This document shows, in pieces, positions 1 through 8,757 of a DNA stretch of 64,000 bases. Below the pieces are notes generated by a model. The model searched no databases. It worked only from the letters and a program-made list of their open reading frames with translations, and was not told the origin of the DNA. The position numbers and the translations under genes were made by a program. The DNA lies in NCBI RefSeq assembly GCF_000969415.1, contig NZ_JZEX01000185.1, forward strand, positions 24,390 through 88,389. The letters run 5' to 3'. Source of the DNA: Devosia geojensis (GTDB taxonomy: Bacteria; Pseudomonadota; Alphaproteobacteria; Rhizobiales; Devosiaceae). Position 1 is the first letter of the stretch; every line of letters starts with the position of its first letter.

Positions 1-892
1 CGATCGCCTCTCCCGGTTTAGTGGGCATCCCGAGCGAGTCCACGCCGATTTCCTGCTGCATTTCCTTCTGCAAAACGAACCAGAAATCGCGAGCAGCTTT
101 CTGGACCTGTTCTCCGAAATCATTTTTTCTGTCGTCCAGTACAGCTGTGACTGTATTGAGCCAATAGCAGGCTGCTCCGTAGGTGATCGATTTATTACTG
201 TGCCTCTCGATCATACTGCGCAGTTCTTCCGCACGCTGGAAGCCGCCATTGGCAGTTAGAGTTTCCCCCCATTCTCTGGACGCGGCCAGATGGGCTTCGA
301 TCGCTTCAGGAGGCGAATGGAGGGCTAGGCGCACCCAAAGATCCCAGTCGAAAGACCAACGCAGGCTGGAGTCTAGGTAACCGACTTCTCTGAGAGCCGC
401 ACCATTCATAAAAGTGGATGGCTGCAGAATATAATCCAGGCCCTCTACGAGGGCCCGGTGGTTATAAACAACCCGGTTGGGATTGAAGACCGCCTTGACC
501 GTGCCGTCCTCGGTCACTCGAAGTCCATTTCCGAACCAGAAGCCCGCGTCGGGGTTCGCACGCCAGGCTTCTGCGACCTTTTCGAAAGCACCCGGCAGGT
601 AGTAATCATCAGCGTTGAGCCAAGCAACGATGTCACCTGTGCACTTTAACAGGCCTTTGTTGATCGCATCAGCAGCCCCTTCATCGCCTTCGATCAGAAA
701 ATCTGTTAGATGATCCTGATTACGCTTGAGAAGCTCTACCGTACCATCAGTCGATCCGCCATCGACAACGAAATGCTCGTAATCGGGCCAGGCTTGAGCT
801 CTCACAGAGTCTAGGCACTCTTGTAAAAACTGTCCCTGATTCAACGAAGGCGTTACAATCGAAATTTTGGGGGTGCGGCGTTTGGATGGCAT
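1..892 (-). CDS. Family 2 glycosyltransferase, 3' part cut off by window start
   Basis: I read this gene by translating the minus strand from the ATG at 892; 297 codons are open and the stop lies outside the window. The N-terminus has the GT-A nucleotide-sugar fold: KISIVTPSLNQGQFLQECLDS at about residues 9-29, FVVDGGSTDGTVELL, and the metal-binding LNADDYY (DxD-like), followed by a WSFDWDLWVRL segment typical of GT2 enzymes. It probably adds a sugar to a lipid-linked glycan at the inner membrane. It is separated by about 11 bp from the methyltransferase gene upstream on the same strand, so it should belong to the polysaccharide operon. GC content is visibly lower than in the rest of the window, as is common for surface-glycan genes acquired by transfer. 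The sugar specificity cannot be told. Confidence 0.88.
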   Translation of the reverse strand, partial: MPSKRRTPKISIVTPSLNQGQFLQECLDSVRAQAWPDYEHFVVDGGSTDGTVELLKRNQDHLTDFLIEGDEGAADAINKGLLKCTGDIVAWLNADDYYLPGAFEKVAEAWRANPDAGFWFGNGLRVTEDGTVKAVFNPNRVVYNHRALVEGLDYILQPSTFMNGAALREVGYLDSSLRWSFDWDLWVRLALHSPPEAIEAHLAASREWGETLTANGGFQRAEELRSMIERHSNKSITYGAACYWLNTVTAVLDDRKNDFGEQVQKAARDFWFVLQKEMQQEIGVDSLGMPTKPGEAI

Positions 893-903
893 GGTTGGCC
901 AGG

Positions 904-1872
904 TTATCCTTGCTTGGCCTTGTTTAGGTTGTGAACCATGGCCGTCAGTGTATGTATCTGCTCCAGGCGGTCGGCGCGATCTTCTTCTATGACATCAATT
1001 CGTTTTGCCAGATCGACTAAGGCCTGTACATACCTCGCTTGCGGGCTCGCCTGCAGCGCGCGCTCGCTTTCTTCTACTGCAACTTCTCTCAAGGGCTGCC
1101 GGCTCACAAGGAAGAACATGTCGTATTGCCCGAAGATCGCGGTCTCGAAGACGATGTGTTCGGCGCCCAATTGCGCGAACATGCGGGCAGCGGAGTCCTT
1201 GGTGAAGAGATAGAGGTGCTCGTTCGACTTGAACTGCTCGAGGAAAGGTCCCTGGGTCTCGACCAATCCCTTATAGGTCATCTCCTCGCGGAACTGTGGC
1301 GTCTGGATCAGCAGGAATCCGCCCGGCGCCAACAGGTCGAGGCAATGCCTCATCGTGCCCACGGGGTCGGGCAGATGCTCGAGGACGTCCATAAGTGCGA
1401 TGACATCGAGACTGCCGGGAGCGATATCGAGGGTCTCGACCGGTCCGACCGACACCGGTATCTGAAAAGTCTCTTTTGCGAAGTTCACGACCCACGGACT
1501 CATTTCGAGGCCCGAGGCATCATAACCGGCCTGTTGTAACAGTCCGACGAAGCTGCCGTGCGAGCAGCCGAGCTCCAGCACTTTGGCGGGCGGCACCCGA
1601 TACCGCAGCAGCGTTCTCAGCCAGTGCAGGTTGCGATCGGTCAGGTCGTGCCGTGCCCGTGCGTGGATGTCCGGGAAGCCCAGGTCCTTGCTCTGATGAT
1701 CGAACCAGTACTGCTTGCCGTAGAAATCGGCTTCGTCGTTTTTGACCTGCAGCTCTTCGGTCGACAGCCCAACCAGCGACACCAGCGTGCCGCAGTTGGC
1801 GCATCTGCCGTACTCAGAACTGAACTCGAGCAGCTGCGAGCTGCCGCACCAGCAATTGCGCGAAACCATCAT
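904..1872 (-). CDS. Class I SAM-dependent methyltransferase with N-terminal Cys motif
   Basis: Predicted 322 aa. I chose the ATG at 1872 because it overlaps the stop of the upstream gene as ATGA; an in-frame start at 1908 would overlap much more. Residues 7, 9, 24 and 27 are cysteines (CWC...CANC), a rubredoxin-like knuckle seen in C-methyltransferase-like enzymes of sugar modification. Motif I (VLELGCSHGSFVG) lies at about 98-110, the acidic loop DVLEHLPDP follows motif II, and LAPGGFLLIQTP is the post-II strand. The family transfers methyl from SAM. The position between a glycosyltransferase and a Wzt/Wzm exporter suggests methylation of a nucleotide sugar or of the glycan chain end. The exact substrate is inference. 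Confidence 0.82.
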   Translation of the reverse strand: MMVSRNCWCGSSQLLEFSSEYGRCANCGTLVSLVGLSTEELQVKNDEADFYGKQYWFDHQSKDLGFPDIHARARHDLTDRNLHWLRTLLRYRVPPAKVLELGCSHGSFVGLLQQAGYDASGLEMSPWVVNFAKETFQIPVSVGPVETLDIAPGSLDVIALMDVLEHLPDPVGTMRHCLDLLAPGGFLLIQTPQFREEMTYKGLVETQGPFLEQFKSNEHLYLFTKDSAARMFAQLGAEHIVFETAIFGQYDMFFLVSRQPLREVAVEESERALQASPQARYVQALVDLAKRIDVIEEDRADRLEQIHTLTAMVHNLNKAKQG

Positions 1873-2702
1873 TTGACCTTCCTGACGCTGAAGACTGCGC
1901 CGCTGCAATCATTCCAGTCCGTCTCCATTTCGAGGAGGCCGGAGATGACCGTCCGATAAGCGGACGGAAACTTGGGATTTGCCGAAAGGAACGGCTGGAT
2001 CAGGCTCCCCATTTCGCCGCCTGCCCGGCGCTTTACGTGCCACAGGCTGTCCATCAGTCCCCAAATGCCACTGTTGTGCAGCGGCAGGATTGGGGTGTGG
2101 AGCTCCACGGTGAAACCGGCCCGCTCGAAGGCGGCGGTCCAGCCAGCGACAGTCAGCGGGTTGGCGAGGTGGTGGAAATCGAGGAAATCCTTCTCCAGCG
2201 CGCGCGCCGCCTGCTCGTAACCGGCCTCGGCCACGAGCATCGGCATCAGCGCCCAGTCGATGAACCTGTTGGTCACCACACTGCACGAGAGCGTCCCGCC
2301 GGGCTTTAGGCAACGCTGAATTTCTGCGAGCACGCCGTCGAGATGATCCATGTGCTCGAGCGAGCAATTGGCAAAGGCATGGTCGAAACCGTCATCCGGT
2401 TCGGGAATCTCGTGGGCGGGGACGGTATGGACAGCCCGGTAGACGCCGCTTGCACGACCGTGCTCCGCCGTCTCGGGATCCATGTCGACGCCCACGACGT
2501 TGTCCGCGTTCGGCCAGATCAGCTTGAAATAGCGTCCATCCCCGCATCCGACGTCAAGGATGCGGCCATCGATGCGGTGATGACGATAGGAGGCGTACTC
2601 CCACGCGCGCCAATGGCTGAGGGAAGGTATGTGGGGATAGAGCGCGCTGACGGCGTCATACCCACTCAATACCTCTTCACTAGACAATATCTGAACTTTC
2701 AT
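1869..2702 (-). CDS. SAM-dependent methyltransferase (methyltransferase 11/25 type)
   Basis: Predicted 277 aa with an ATG start. Motif I ILDVGCGDGRYF is at about residues 48-59, VVGVDMDPETAE gives the acidic residue binding the SAM ribose, and SLEHMDHLDGVL plus LKPGGTLSCSVV are the later Rossmann strands. The C-terminal 90 residues are family-specific and presumably bind substrate. It is coupled by a 4-bp ATGA overlap to the next methyltransferase and starts about 30 bp after the wzt-type gene. Expression in one operon with the exporter is therefore likely. Two methyltransferases beside Wzt suggest O-methylation or chain capping of the exported polysaccharide, but neither acceptor is visible from sequence. 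Confidence 0.8.
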   Translation of the reverse strand: MKVQILSSEEVLSGYDAVSALYPHIPSLSHWRAWEYASYRHHRIDGRILDVGCGDGRYFKLIWPNADNVVGVDMDPETAEHGRASGVYRAVHTVPAHEIPEPDDGFDHAFANCSLEHMDHLDGVLAEIQRCLKPGGTLSCSVVTNRFIDWALMPMLVAEAGYEQAARALEKDFLDFHHLANPLTVAGWTAAFERAGFTVELHTPILPLHNSGIWGLMDSLWHVKRRAGGEMGSLIQPFLSANPKFPSAYRTVISGLLEMETDWNDCSGAVFSVRKVK

Positions 2703-2732
2703 CTCGCCGTTTTATTCCTGCGAACCAGCACT

Positions 2733-4175
2733 TCAACCGACATGTAAGACATCTTCCCGCGCTCTAGCATGGGTCCTGGCGCCTATCCTTATCGTGCCCG
2801 GCAGATCGGCTACACCATGATGGGTCAGGGTGGAGACGCCATGTCTCAAGGCGACGCCGACCGAGAAGTATCCCGCTTGGGCAATATGGCAAAGTGAACG
2901 GAAGCTCGCATCGAACTCCTCATGCGACGTGCTCTCGCGCCGTTGCCACATTTTGGCGGGGATCGCAGCAAGACCAATCTCGAAGGTATATTCTCCAGGA
3001 GCGATATCGAGTTTGACCTCCTGCCGGCAGGCGACGGTGGATCCAGCTGGGACGAATGAGGGCGCTTCGATCTCGACCTGCCAGCTGTTCTTGCCGTGAA
3101 CGATGATGCCACGGTCATTGCGAATGACGGTTCCGTAGATGGGAACCTCGATATCTTCATCGACCGCGAACTCGGAATAAAAAACCACCACATCGCCCTG
3201 GCGGAAATGAGTACGGGCCTCGCCCTGCTCGTTGCAGATCGCCGAGCGAGTGCAACGCGACTTGCCGTTGCTGACCTGCGACAGACCCGTGACGTCGAAG
3301 AAAGCCTCATGATTGGGCTGGGCCACCTCGGCTCCGGAACGTTCAGCGCTCAGCGGCGGCGTTTCGACCGAGGCAGGCGCAGGCGGCTGCACTGCCTGGT
3401 TCAGCAGGTAGTACCGCTTCGACGCCTCCGCCGACGGGCCGGCATAGTGCATCTCGCCGTGATCGAGCACAATCGCGCGCTCGCAATACTGCTCGATGTC
3501 CGGCATCGAGTGGGAGACGAGGATGATCGCGGCTCCTGAGCTGCGCAGAGCTTCGAGCCGAGCATAACACTTCTGGCGAAAGAACACGTCGCCGACCGCC
3601 AGCGCCTCGTCGATGATGACGATCGAGGCATCGATATGAGCCTGCACCGCGAAGGCGAGGCGCACGAACATGCCGCTCGAATAGGTTTTGACCGGCTGCT
3701 CGATGAATTCGCCGATATCGGCAAAACCCACGATCCGATCGTAGCGCTCCTCCACCTCCTGCTGGGAGAGTCCGAGGATGCGCGCATTGAGGAGCACATT
3801 CTCGCGGCCGGTGAACTCAGGATTGAAGCCGCTTCCCAGCTCAAGGAGGGCGGCGATGCGGCCCTCGACGCTCACTTCGCCCGATGTCGGAGACATGGTG
3901 CCCGCCAGAATCTGCAGGAGCGTGCTCTTGCCGCTGCCGTTGCGCCCGATGATGCCGAGGGATTCTCCGGGTCGGACCTGGAACGACACATCGCGCAGCG
4001 CCCAGAACTCCCGGAAATAACGGGGCGCCTCGCCATTTCGCCCCAGGCCGGTACGGCCGACGAGATTGTGGAGCTTGGGAACCACCATCTGTTTGAGGCG
4101 GTCGCGCGGATGATCGTAGATCTCGTAGCGCTTGCCGAGCCCCTTCACATCGATGACCGGATCGTCAAAGGACAT
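2733..4175 (-). CDS. wzt: Polysaccharide ABC exporter ATPase with carbohydrate-binding C-terminal domain (Wzt type)
   Basis: Predicted 480 aa. The ATG at 4175 overlaps the end of the permease gene by 11 bp and is preferred to the longer frame from 4217. Residues 1-250 are a nucleotide-binding domain: Walker A GRNGSGKST at about 77-85, signature YSSGM at 165-169, Walker B IVIIDE at 185-190 and the switch His in LVSHSM. After a linker rich in Pro and Ala, residues about 300-445 form a beta-rich domain matching the Wzt C-terminal fold, which in E. coli O8/O9a recognises the modified non-reducing end of the glycan. Short polysaccharide ATPases (KpsT type) lack this extension. With the permease it should export undecaprenyl-linked glycan across the inner membrane. 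Confidence 0.9.
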   Translation of the reverse strand: MSFDDPVIDVKGLGKRYEIYDHPRDRLKQMVVPKLHNLVGRTGLGRNGEAPRYFREFWALRDVSFQVRPGESLGIIGRNGSGKSTLLQILAGTMSPTSGEVSVEGRIAALLELGSGFNPEFTGRENVLLNARILGLSQQEVEERYDRIVGFADIGEFIEQPVKTYSSGMFVRLAFAVQAHIDASIVIIDEALAVGDVFFRQKCYARLEALRSSGAAIILVSHSMPDIEQYCERAIVLDHGEMHYAGPSAEASKRYYLLNQAVQPPAPASVETPPLSAERSGAEVAQPNHEAFFDVTGLSQVSNGKSRCTRSAICNEQGEARTHFRQGDVVVFYSEFAVDEDIEVPIYGTVIRNDRGIIVHGKNSWQVEIEAPSFVPAGSTVACRQEVKLDIAPGEYTFEIGLAAIPAKMWQRRESTSHEEFDASFRSLCHIAQAGYFSVGVALRHGVSTLTHHGVADLPGTIRIGARTHARAREDVLHVG

Positions 4176-5007
4176 CGGCAAAGCCCTTCCTGGTCTTCTG
4201 GAACCATGCAAGGCCAAGGCCGAAGATAGCCGCGCCGATGACGAGGCTTGCCGACCAGGCCAGCCAGTCGACGGGCTGGCCCCACAGCATGACCGCGCGC
4301 AGGTTCATGACCGGCAGAGTCACGGGATTCCAGGCCAGCAGCGCCTGATAGGGAACGGGCAGCGCATCGATCGGATAGAAGATCGGCGCGAGGAAAAGGG
4401 CGATCATGGTCACCATGCCGATCACCTGGGCGATATCCCTGAGGAAAACGCCAAGCGAGGCCAACAGCCAGCTGAGCCCCAGGATCATGAGCAGAAGCGG
4501 CAGAAGCACCACAGGCAGCAGCAATGCACCCGCGTGTATGGTCGTACCCGTCACGAGGCAGAAGAGAACGAGGACGCAGAAGCTGATGAGGAAATGGCCG
4601 AGGGCGGAACCCAGCGCCATCCATGGCAGGATCTCGAGGGGAAAGACGACCTTCTTGACGTAGTTCGGATGGCTGGTGATCAGGCTTGGCGCCCGGTTGA
4701 GGCACTCGGCGAAGAGCGAGTGCACGATCAGCCCCGAGAACAGGATGATCGCGAAGTCGACCTGGCTTTCCTCCGCCACGCCCCAGCGCGCCCGGAAGGC
4801 GACACTGAAGACGAAGGTATAGATGGCCAGCATCAGGAGCGGATTGACGAGCGACCAGGCGACCCCGGCGAACGATCCCTTGTAGCGGCCGAGAAAATCG
4901 CGCTTGACCAGTTCCCAAAGCAGCGGGCCATCCCGCCATGGGCTGAGCAACATGGCGACGAGGCTTCCCGGCATGTACGGCATGCGCTTGCGGCTGTCTG
5001 CTGTCAT
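4165..5007 (-). CDS. wzm: Polysaccharide ABC exporter permease (Wzm type, ABC-2)
   Basis: Predicted 280 aa from the ATG at 5007, giving the usual family length of about 260-280; the frame stays open upstream but without family-like sequence. About six hydrophobic segments follow the conserved amphipathic start LLWELVKRDFLGRYKGSFAG. The segment VAWSLVNPLLMLAIYTFVFS is characteristic of ABC-2 permeases of O-antigen and teichoic-acid export. NYVKKVVFPLEILP is the conserved coupling region and RDIAQVIGMV is also typical. It pairs with the overlapping ATPase gene downstream. The gene is the first visible one of the minus-strand operon and is divergent from the sugar transferase gene at 5373. Confidence 0.9.
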   Translation of the reverse strand: MTADSRKRMPYMPGSLVAMLLSPWRDGPLLWELVKRDFLGRYKGSFAGVAWSLVNPLLMLAIYTFVFSVAFRARWGVAEESQVDFAIILFSGLIVHSLFAECLNRAPSLITSHPNYVKKVVFPLEILPWMALGSALGHFLISFCVLVLFCLVTGTTIHAGALLLPVVLLPLLLMILGLSWLLASLGVFLRDIAQVIGMVTMIALFLAPIFYPIDALPVPYQALLAWNPVTLPVMNLRAVMLWGQPVDWLAWSASLVIGAAIFGLGLAWFQKTRKGFADVL

Positions 5008-5372
5008 GGCCGGCCACGCGAGGCTTGGGAACTGTCGTTGATTCGCAACCGCTTTCTCGTATCTTCGTTGCGCGACAATTGGATACTCCGGGGTCTTGGA
5101 AATGCAGGGCTCGACGACGATTTGTCCATGAGCCGGATTGCAGCTGCCAAGTTTCCCCCAGTTGCGGCGAGAGTATGGCCGAAGCGGTCGAGGGAACGTC
5201 CCTGTTGCAGCGGCGCCCCGGCAGCGCGGGTCGTGTGAGCCCGCGAACCGGTCCATAGGCGGCTTATTGCATGGCCGACCGGCCGGCGCAACACGTGCCG
5301 GCGCGGATGCTATGGCGCTGTTGGCGGGTTCGGGCTAGACCGTCTCTGCGACAGGCTCAGTGACGGCGACGG
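5008..5372. other. Divergent intergenic region of the polysaccharide locus
   Basis: These 365 bp separate the Wzm/Wzt operon from the divergent sugar transferase gene and must hold the promoters of both. I see no convincing TTGAC-17-CTATA pair, no repeat element and no coding sequence with a recognisable product. The permease frame is open through part of it, so a longer permease N-terminus cannot be fully excluded. Confidence 0.4.
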
Positions 5373-6677
5373 ATGAAAACTCACAATCGCGGCAAATCCG
5401 GTGGGGTGCCGGACCTCCTCGAGATCGTGAAGCGCGGGGCGCTGGTGCGGCGGCATCGGCATTTTTCGGACTGGCGGTCCATCTCGCTGGTGGTCCTGGC
5501 CGTCGCGCTCGTCCAGTGCGGCGTCTATGTGCTGGTCATGCTGCTGGCCGCACGCAGCGACTGGTGGAACATCGCGCGCACCTGCGCGGGCCTCGCCCTG
5601 GTGCCGGTGGCGGCCGGGTTCCTCTTGGTCACCATGCGCCAGAACCAGCTGCCGGCCACCTCCGGCGCCATAGCGGCGAGCGTCGTCTTCGTCTTCGTCG
5701 TCGCCGTGCTCTCGGCGCTGCGCATACCCGTCAGCTACACAGGCTTCGCCTGGACCTTCCCCGTCGCCCTCATCGGCATGGCCTATGCCAATCTGCGCCT
5801 TCAACGCATGAAGCGCGGGCGCGTCGCGCTGCTCGACCATCCGGGCGTCGGCGAGGCCCGCAAGGTGCTGGGGCCGGCCGTGCCGGTGATCACCCCGGAC
5901 TCGCCCGACGCCTTCGACTACGACTGCGTCCTCATCGACCCGGAAGCGCACCACAATCCGGAATGGGCGCAGGTGATGGCGCGGTTCTACATGCTCGGCA
6001 TCGAGATCGCCGCCTGGCCCAAATATGCCGAGGGCTTCCTCGGGCGCGTCGCCATCGAGGATTTCGACCTCGCCCATGTCGCCTATACGCCGACCCAGAT
6101 CTACTATTCCAAGATCAAGCGCGCCATCGACCTCGCCGCCGTGCTGGTGCTCGCGCCGGTCGCCGTCGTCGTCGGCGCGCTGATCTGGATCTATATCCGG
6201 CTGATCGACGGCGGCCCGGTGTTCTTCGTGCAGTTGCGCAGAGGCTATGGCGGCTCGGTCTTCCGCCTCTACAAGTTCCGCACCATGCGCAAGGGCGCGG
6301 GCGAGGCGGCCACCCAGACCGACGACGCGCGCATCCTGCCCGGCTGCCGGATCCTGCGGCAGCTGCGCCTCGACGAGCTGCCGCAGCTCATCAACATCGC
6401 GCGTGGAGACATGAGCTGGATCGGGCCGCGCCCGGTCTCGGTCGACATCGCGCGCAAGCTCGAGCGCTCGGTGCCGCAATACATCAACCGGCAGCTGGTG
6501 CTGCCGGGCCTCACCGGCTGGGCGCAGGTCTCGCACGGCTATGCGAGCAATCTCGACGAGGAGAGGACGAAGCTCGAATACGACCTTTACTACGTCAAGA
6601 ACATCTCCTTCGACCTCGACCTCTTGATCCTCTTCAAGACGGTGAGCACGATCATGCTGCGCTACAAGTCGAAATAG
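5373..6677 (+). CDS. Polyprenyl-phosphate sugar-1-phosphate transferase
   Basis: Predicted 434 aa, ATG start. The N-terminal half has four or five membrane segments (about residues 35-140) and then a soluble CoA-binding-like region, as in WbaP/ExoY-type priming enzymes. Residues about 245-434 form the bacterial sugar transferase domain: KIKRAIDLAAVLVLAPVAV (membrane re-entrant helix), RLYKFRTMRKG, the catalytic LDELPQLINIARGDMSWIGP with the essential Asp-Glu pair, and LPGLTGWAQVSHGY. Members transfer a hexose-1-phosphate from a nucleotide sugar to undecaprenyl phosphate, the first committed step of glycan assembly. Its position beside wzm/wzt fits priming of the same polysaccharide. It is slightly shorter than the approximately 465 aa of WbaP. 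Confidence 0.9.
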   Translation: MKTHNRGKSGGVPDLLEIVKRGALVRRHRHFSDWRSISLVVLAVALVQCGVYVLVMLLAARSDWWNIARTCAGLALVPVAAGFLLVTMRQNQLPATSGAIAASVVFVFVVAVLSALRIPVSYTGFAWTFPVALIGMAYANLRLQRMKRGRVALLDHPGVGEARKVLGPAVPVITPDSPDAFDYDCVLIDPEAHHNPEWAQVMARFYMLGIEIAAWPKYAEGFLGRVAIEDFDLAHVAYTPTQIYYSKIKRAIDLAAVLVLAPVAVVVGALIWIYIRLIDGGPVFFVQLRRGYGGSVFRLYKFRTMRKGAGEAATQTDDARILPGCRILRQLRLDELPQLINIARGDMSWIGPRPVSVDIARKLERSVPQYINRQLVLPGLTGWAQVSHGYASNLDEERTKLEYDLYYVKNISFDLDLLILFKTVSTIMLRYKSK

Positions 6678-6885
6678 GCGGGGCATCGGCCCGGAAAGCC
6701 GCTCTTCGGCGGCGCCCGGGCCACACGTCGGCGGCTTGCGTCAAAAATCTGCCATACAAGGGCGCCAGGAGGCTTGCGCGGGGCTTGCGAATGGGCCTTT
6801 ATTATCCGGCGAGTGGTTGATTTCACCGGCGAGTCGCCAGACTCGGCCGGCGCCCGTCCGGGCAAATTGCAGTCTGGAACACATT

Positions 6886-8757
6886 TTGAGCAGCGATGCG
6901 ATAGGTAGCGCGCGACGGCGGGGGAATCCGCTCGCGCATGTGGAGGCGGCCGGTTGGGGCCGGGGCCTCGGTACTCTCCTGCGGATCACCCGCATGACCC
7001 TCAGGCACCCCTGGCAGGTGAGCATCGCCATCGGCTCGACCATCGTCGCCGCCGGGCTGCAGCTGATGATCCCGCTGCTGCTCGGGCGCGCGGTCGACGA
7101 GACGCAGGCCGCCTTCACCGGCGGCGCGGCGGGAGCGGCGGCCGAGGAGGCGTTGTGGATGACGGCGCTGGTGCTGCTCATCGTCAGCATCCTGCGCGGG
7201 CTCTTCACCATGTCGCAGAACTACTATTCGGAATCGGTCGGCCACCATATCGGCTACGAATTGCGGCTCGCCTGCTACGAGAAGATCCAGCGCCTCTCGT
7301 TCTCCTTCCACGACCAGGTGCATTCGGGCGACCTCATCACCATCGGCATGCTCGACCTGGAGGGCGTGCGCATGTTCTTCTCGACGGCGCTGGTGCGCGT
7401 GGTGCTGCTCTCCATCCTCATCGGGGTGGGCGCCTATCTGCTGCTCTCGACCGATCTGCTGCTGGGGCTGGTGGCGCTGAGCTTCGTGCCGTTCGTCGCC
7501 TGGCGCTCGTCGGTCACGCAGCTGCGCCTGCGCTCCACCTGGCTCGACCTGCAGGAGCGCCTTTCGGTGCTGACGCGGGTGATGGAGGAGAACCTCGGCG
7601 GCATCCGCGTGGTGCGCGCCTTCGCCGCCCAGCTGCACGAGATGGGCAAGTTCGACAAGGCCTCGAAGAGCGCGTTGAGCCTCGCCCACGAGCGCGTGGG
7701 CATCCGCGTGCGCAACACCAGCGCCATGACCTTCTCGTTCTTCCTGTCCATGGGCCTGGTGCTCTGGTTCGGCGGCATCAAGGTGATGGCGGGCGAGATC
7801 AGCGTCGGCACGCTGGCCTCGTTCCTCACCTTCATGACCATCCTGCAGATGCCGGTGCGCCAGCTCGGCCTCATGGTCAACTCGTTCGCCCGCGCCTCGA
7901 CCTGCGGCTCGCGCCTCTTCGGCCTGCTTGACCTCGACATCGCCGTCAAGGACGCGCCGGACGCCAAGCCGCTGGTCGTGACCGAAGGCACGCTGCGCTT
8001 CGAGAACGTCGATTTCGCCTATCCCGCCCAGGAGGCGCGTCCGGTGCTGAAGGGCGTCTCCTTTACGGGCCGGCGCGGCGAGACCATCGGCATCGTCGGT
8101 CCGCCGGGCAGCGGCAAATCGACCATCGCCCACCTCATCCCGCGCTTCTACGACGTCACCGGCGGGCGCATCACCCTCGACGGGCAGGACATCCGCAAGG
8201 CGACGCTCGCGACGCTGAGGAAGGCCGTGGCCGTGGTGCAGCAGGACTCGTTCCTCTTCACCACCACCATCGAGAACAACATCGCCTATGGCGACCCCTG
8301 GGCCAAGGAACGGCGCATCGAGCGGGCCGCCGAGTCGGCCCAGCTCCACAATTACGTGCTCGGCCTGCCCTCGGCCTACGGCACCGTCGTCGGCGAGCGG
8401 GGCGTATCGCTCTCGGGCGGCCAGCGCCAGCGCCTCTCGATCGCGCGGGCGCTGATGCTGCAGCCGGCCGTCATGGTCTTCGACGATTCGACGGCGGCCA
8501 TCGACGCGGCGACCGAACAGCGCATCCGCGCCGCCATGAGGAAATACGCCGAGGACCGGCTGACCATCATCATCGCCCACCGCCTCTCGTCGCTGATGCA
8601 TGCCGACCAGATCCTCTTCATCGAGAACGGCGAGATCGTCGAGCGCGGCACGCATGAGGAGCTCCTGGCCCTGGGCGGGCGCTACAAGGCGCTCTACGAC
8701 CTGCAGGTGCGCCCGGGCGACGACGTGCTGAACGAAGTGCAGGGGGCCGCGCAATGA
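6886..8757 (+). CDS. ABC exporter subunit 1 (membrane plus ATPase domains), degenerate catalytic Glu
   Basis: Type I half-transporter. The start is uncertain. The TTG at 6886 gives 623 aa, the first in-frame ATG at 6994 gives 587 aa but begins inside the first membrane helix, and the frame is open from 6736. Six membrane helices cover the first half. The ATPase domain has Walker A GPPGSGKST, Q-loop AVVQQDSF, the full signature LSGGQRQRL and Walker B VMVFDDS, where Asp stands in place of the catalytic Glu. The next gene overlaps by ATGA and has the complementary defect, so the two form a heterodimer with one active and one degenerate ATP site, as in TM287/288. The substrate is unknown; lipid, drug or glycolipid export are all possible. 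Confidence 0.88.
   Translation: MSSDAIGSARRRGNPLAHVEAAGWGRGLGTLLRITRMTLRHPWQVSIAIGSTIVAAGLQLMIPLLLGRAVDETQAAFTGGAAGAAAEEALWMTALVLLIVSILRGLFTMSQNYYSESVGHHIGYELRLACYEKIQRLSFSFHDQVHSGDLITIGMLDLEGVRMFFSTALVRVVLLSILIGVGAYLLLSTDLLLGLVALSFVPFVAWRSSVTQLRLRSTWLDLQERLSVLTRVMEENLGGIRVVRAFAAQLHEMGKFDKASKSALSLAHERVGIRVRNTSAMTFSFFLSMGLVLWFGGIKVMAGEISVGTLASFLTFMTILQMPVRQLGLMVNSFARASTCGSRLFGLLDLDIAVKDAPDAKPLVVTEGTLRFENVDFAYPAQEARPVLKGVSFTGRRGETIGIVGPPGSGKSTIAHLIPRFYDVTGGRITLDGQDIRKATLATLRKAVAVVQQDSFLFTTTIENNIAYGDPWAKERRIERAAESAQLHNYVLGLPSAYGTVVGERGVSLSGGQRQRLSIARALMLQPAVMVFDDSTAAIDAATEQRIRAAMRKYAEDRLTIIIAHRLSSLMHADQILFIENGEIVERGTHEELLALGGRYKALYDLQVRPGDDVLNEVQGAAQ

Noticed and set aside
6823..8754. Very long minus-strand open frame opposite the exporter gene
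   Set aside because: Composition is rich in Arg, His, Asp and Gly as expected of an antisense shadow; the plus strand has all ABC motifs.
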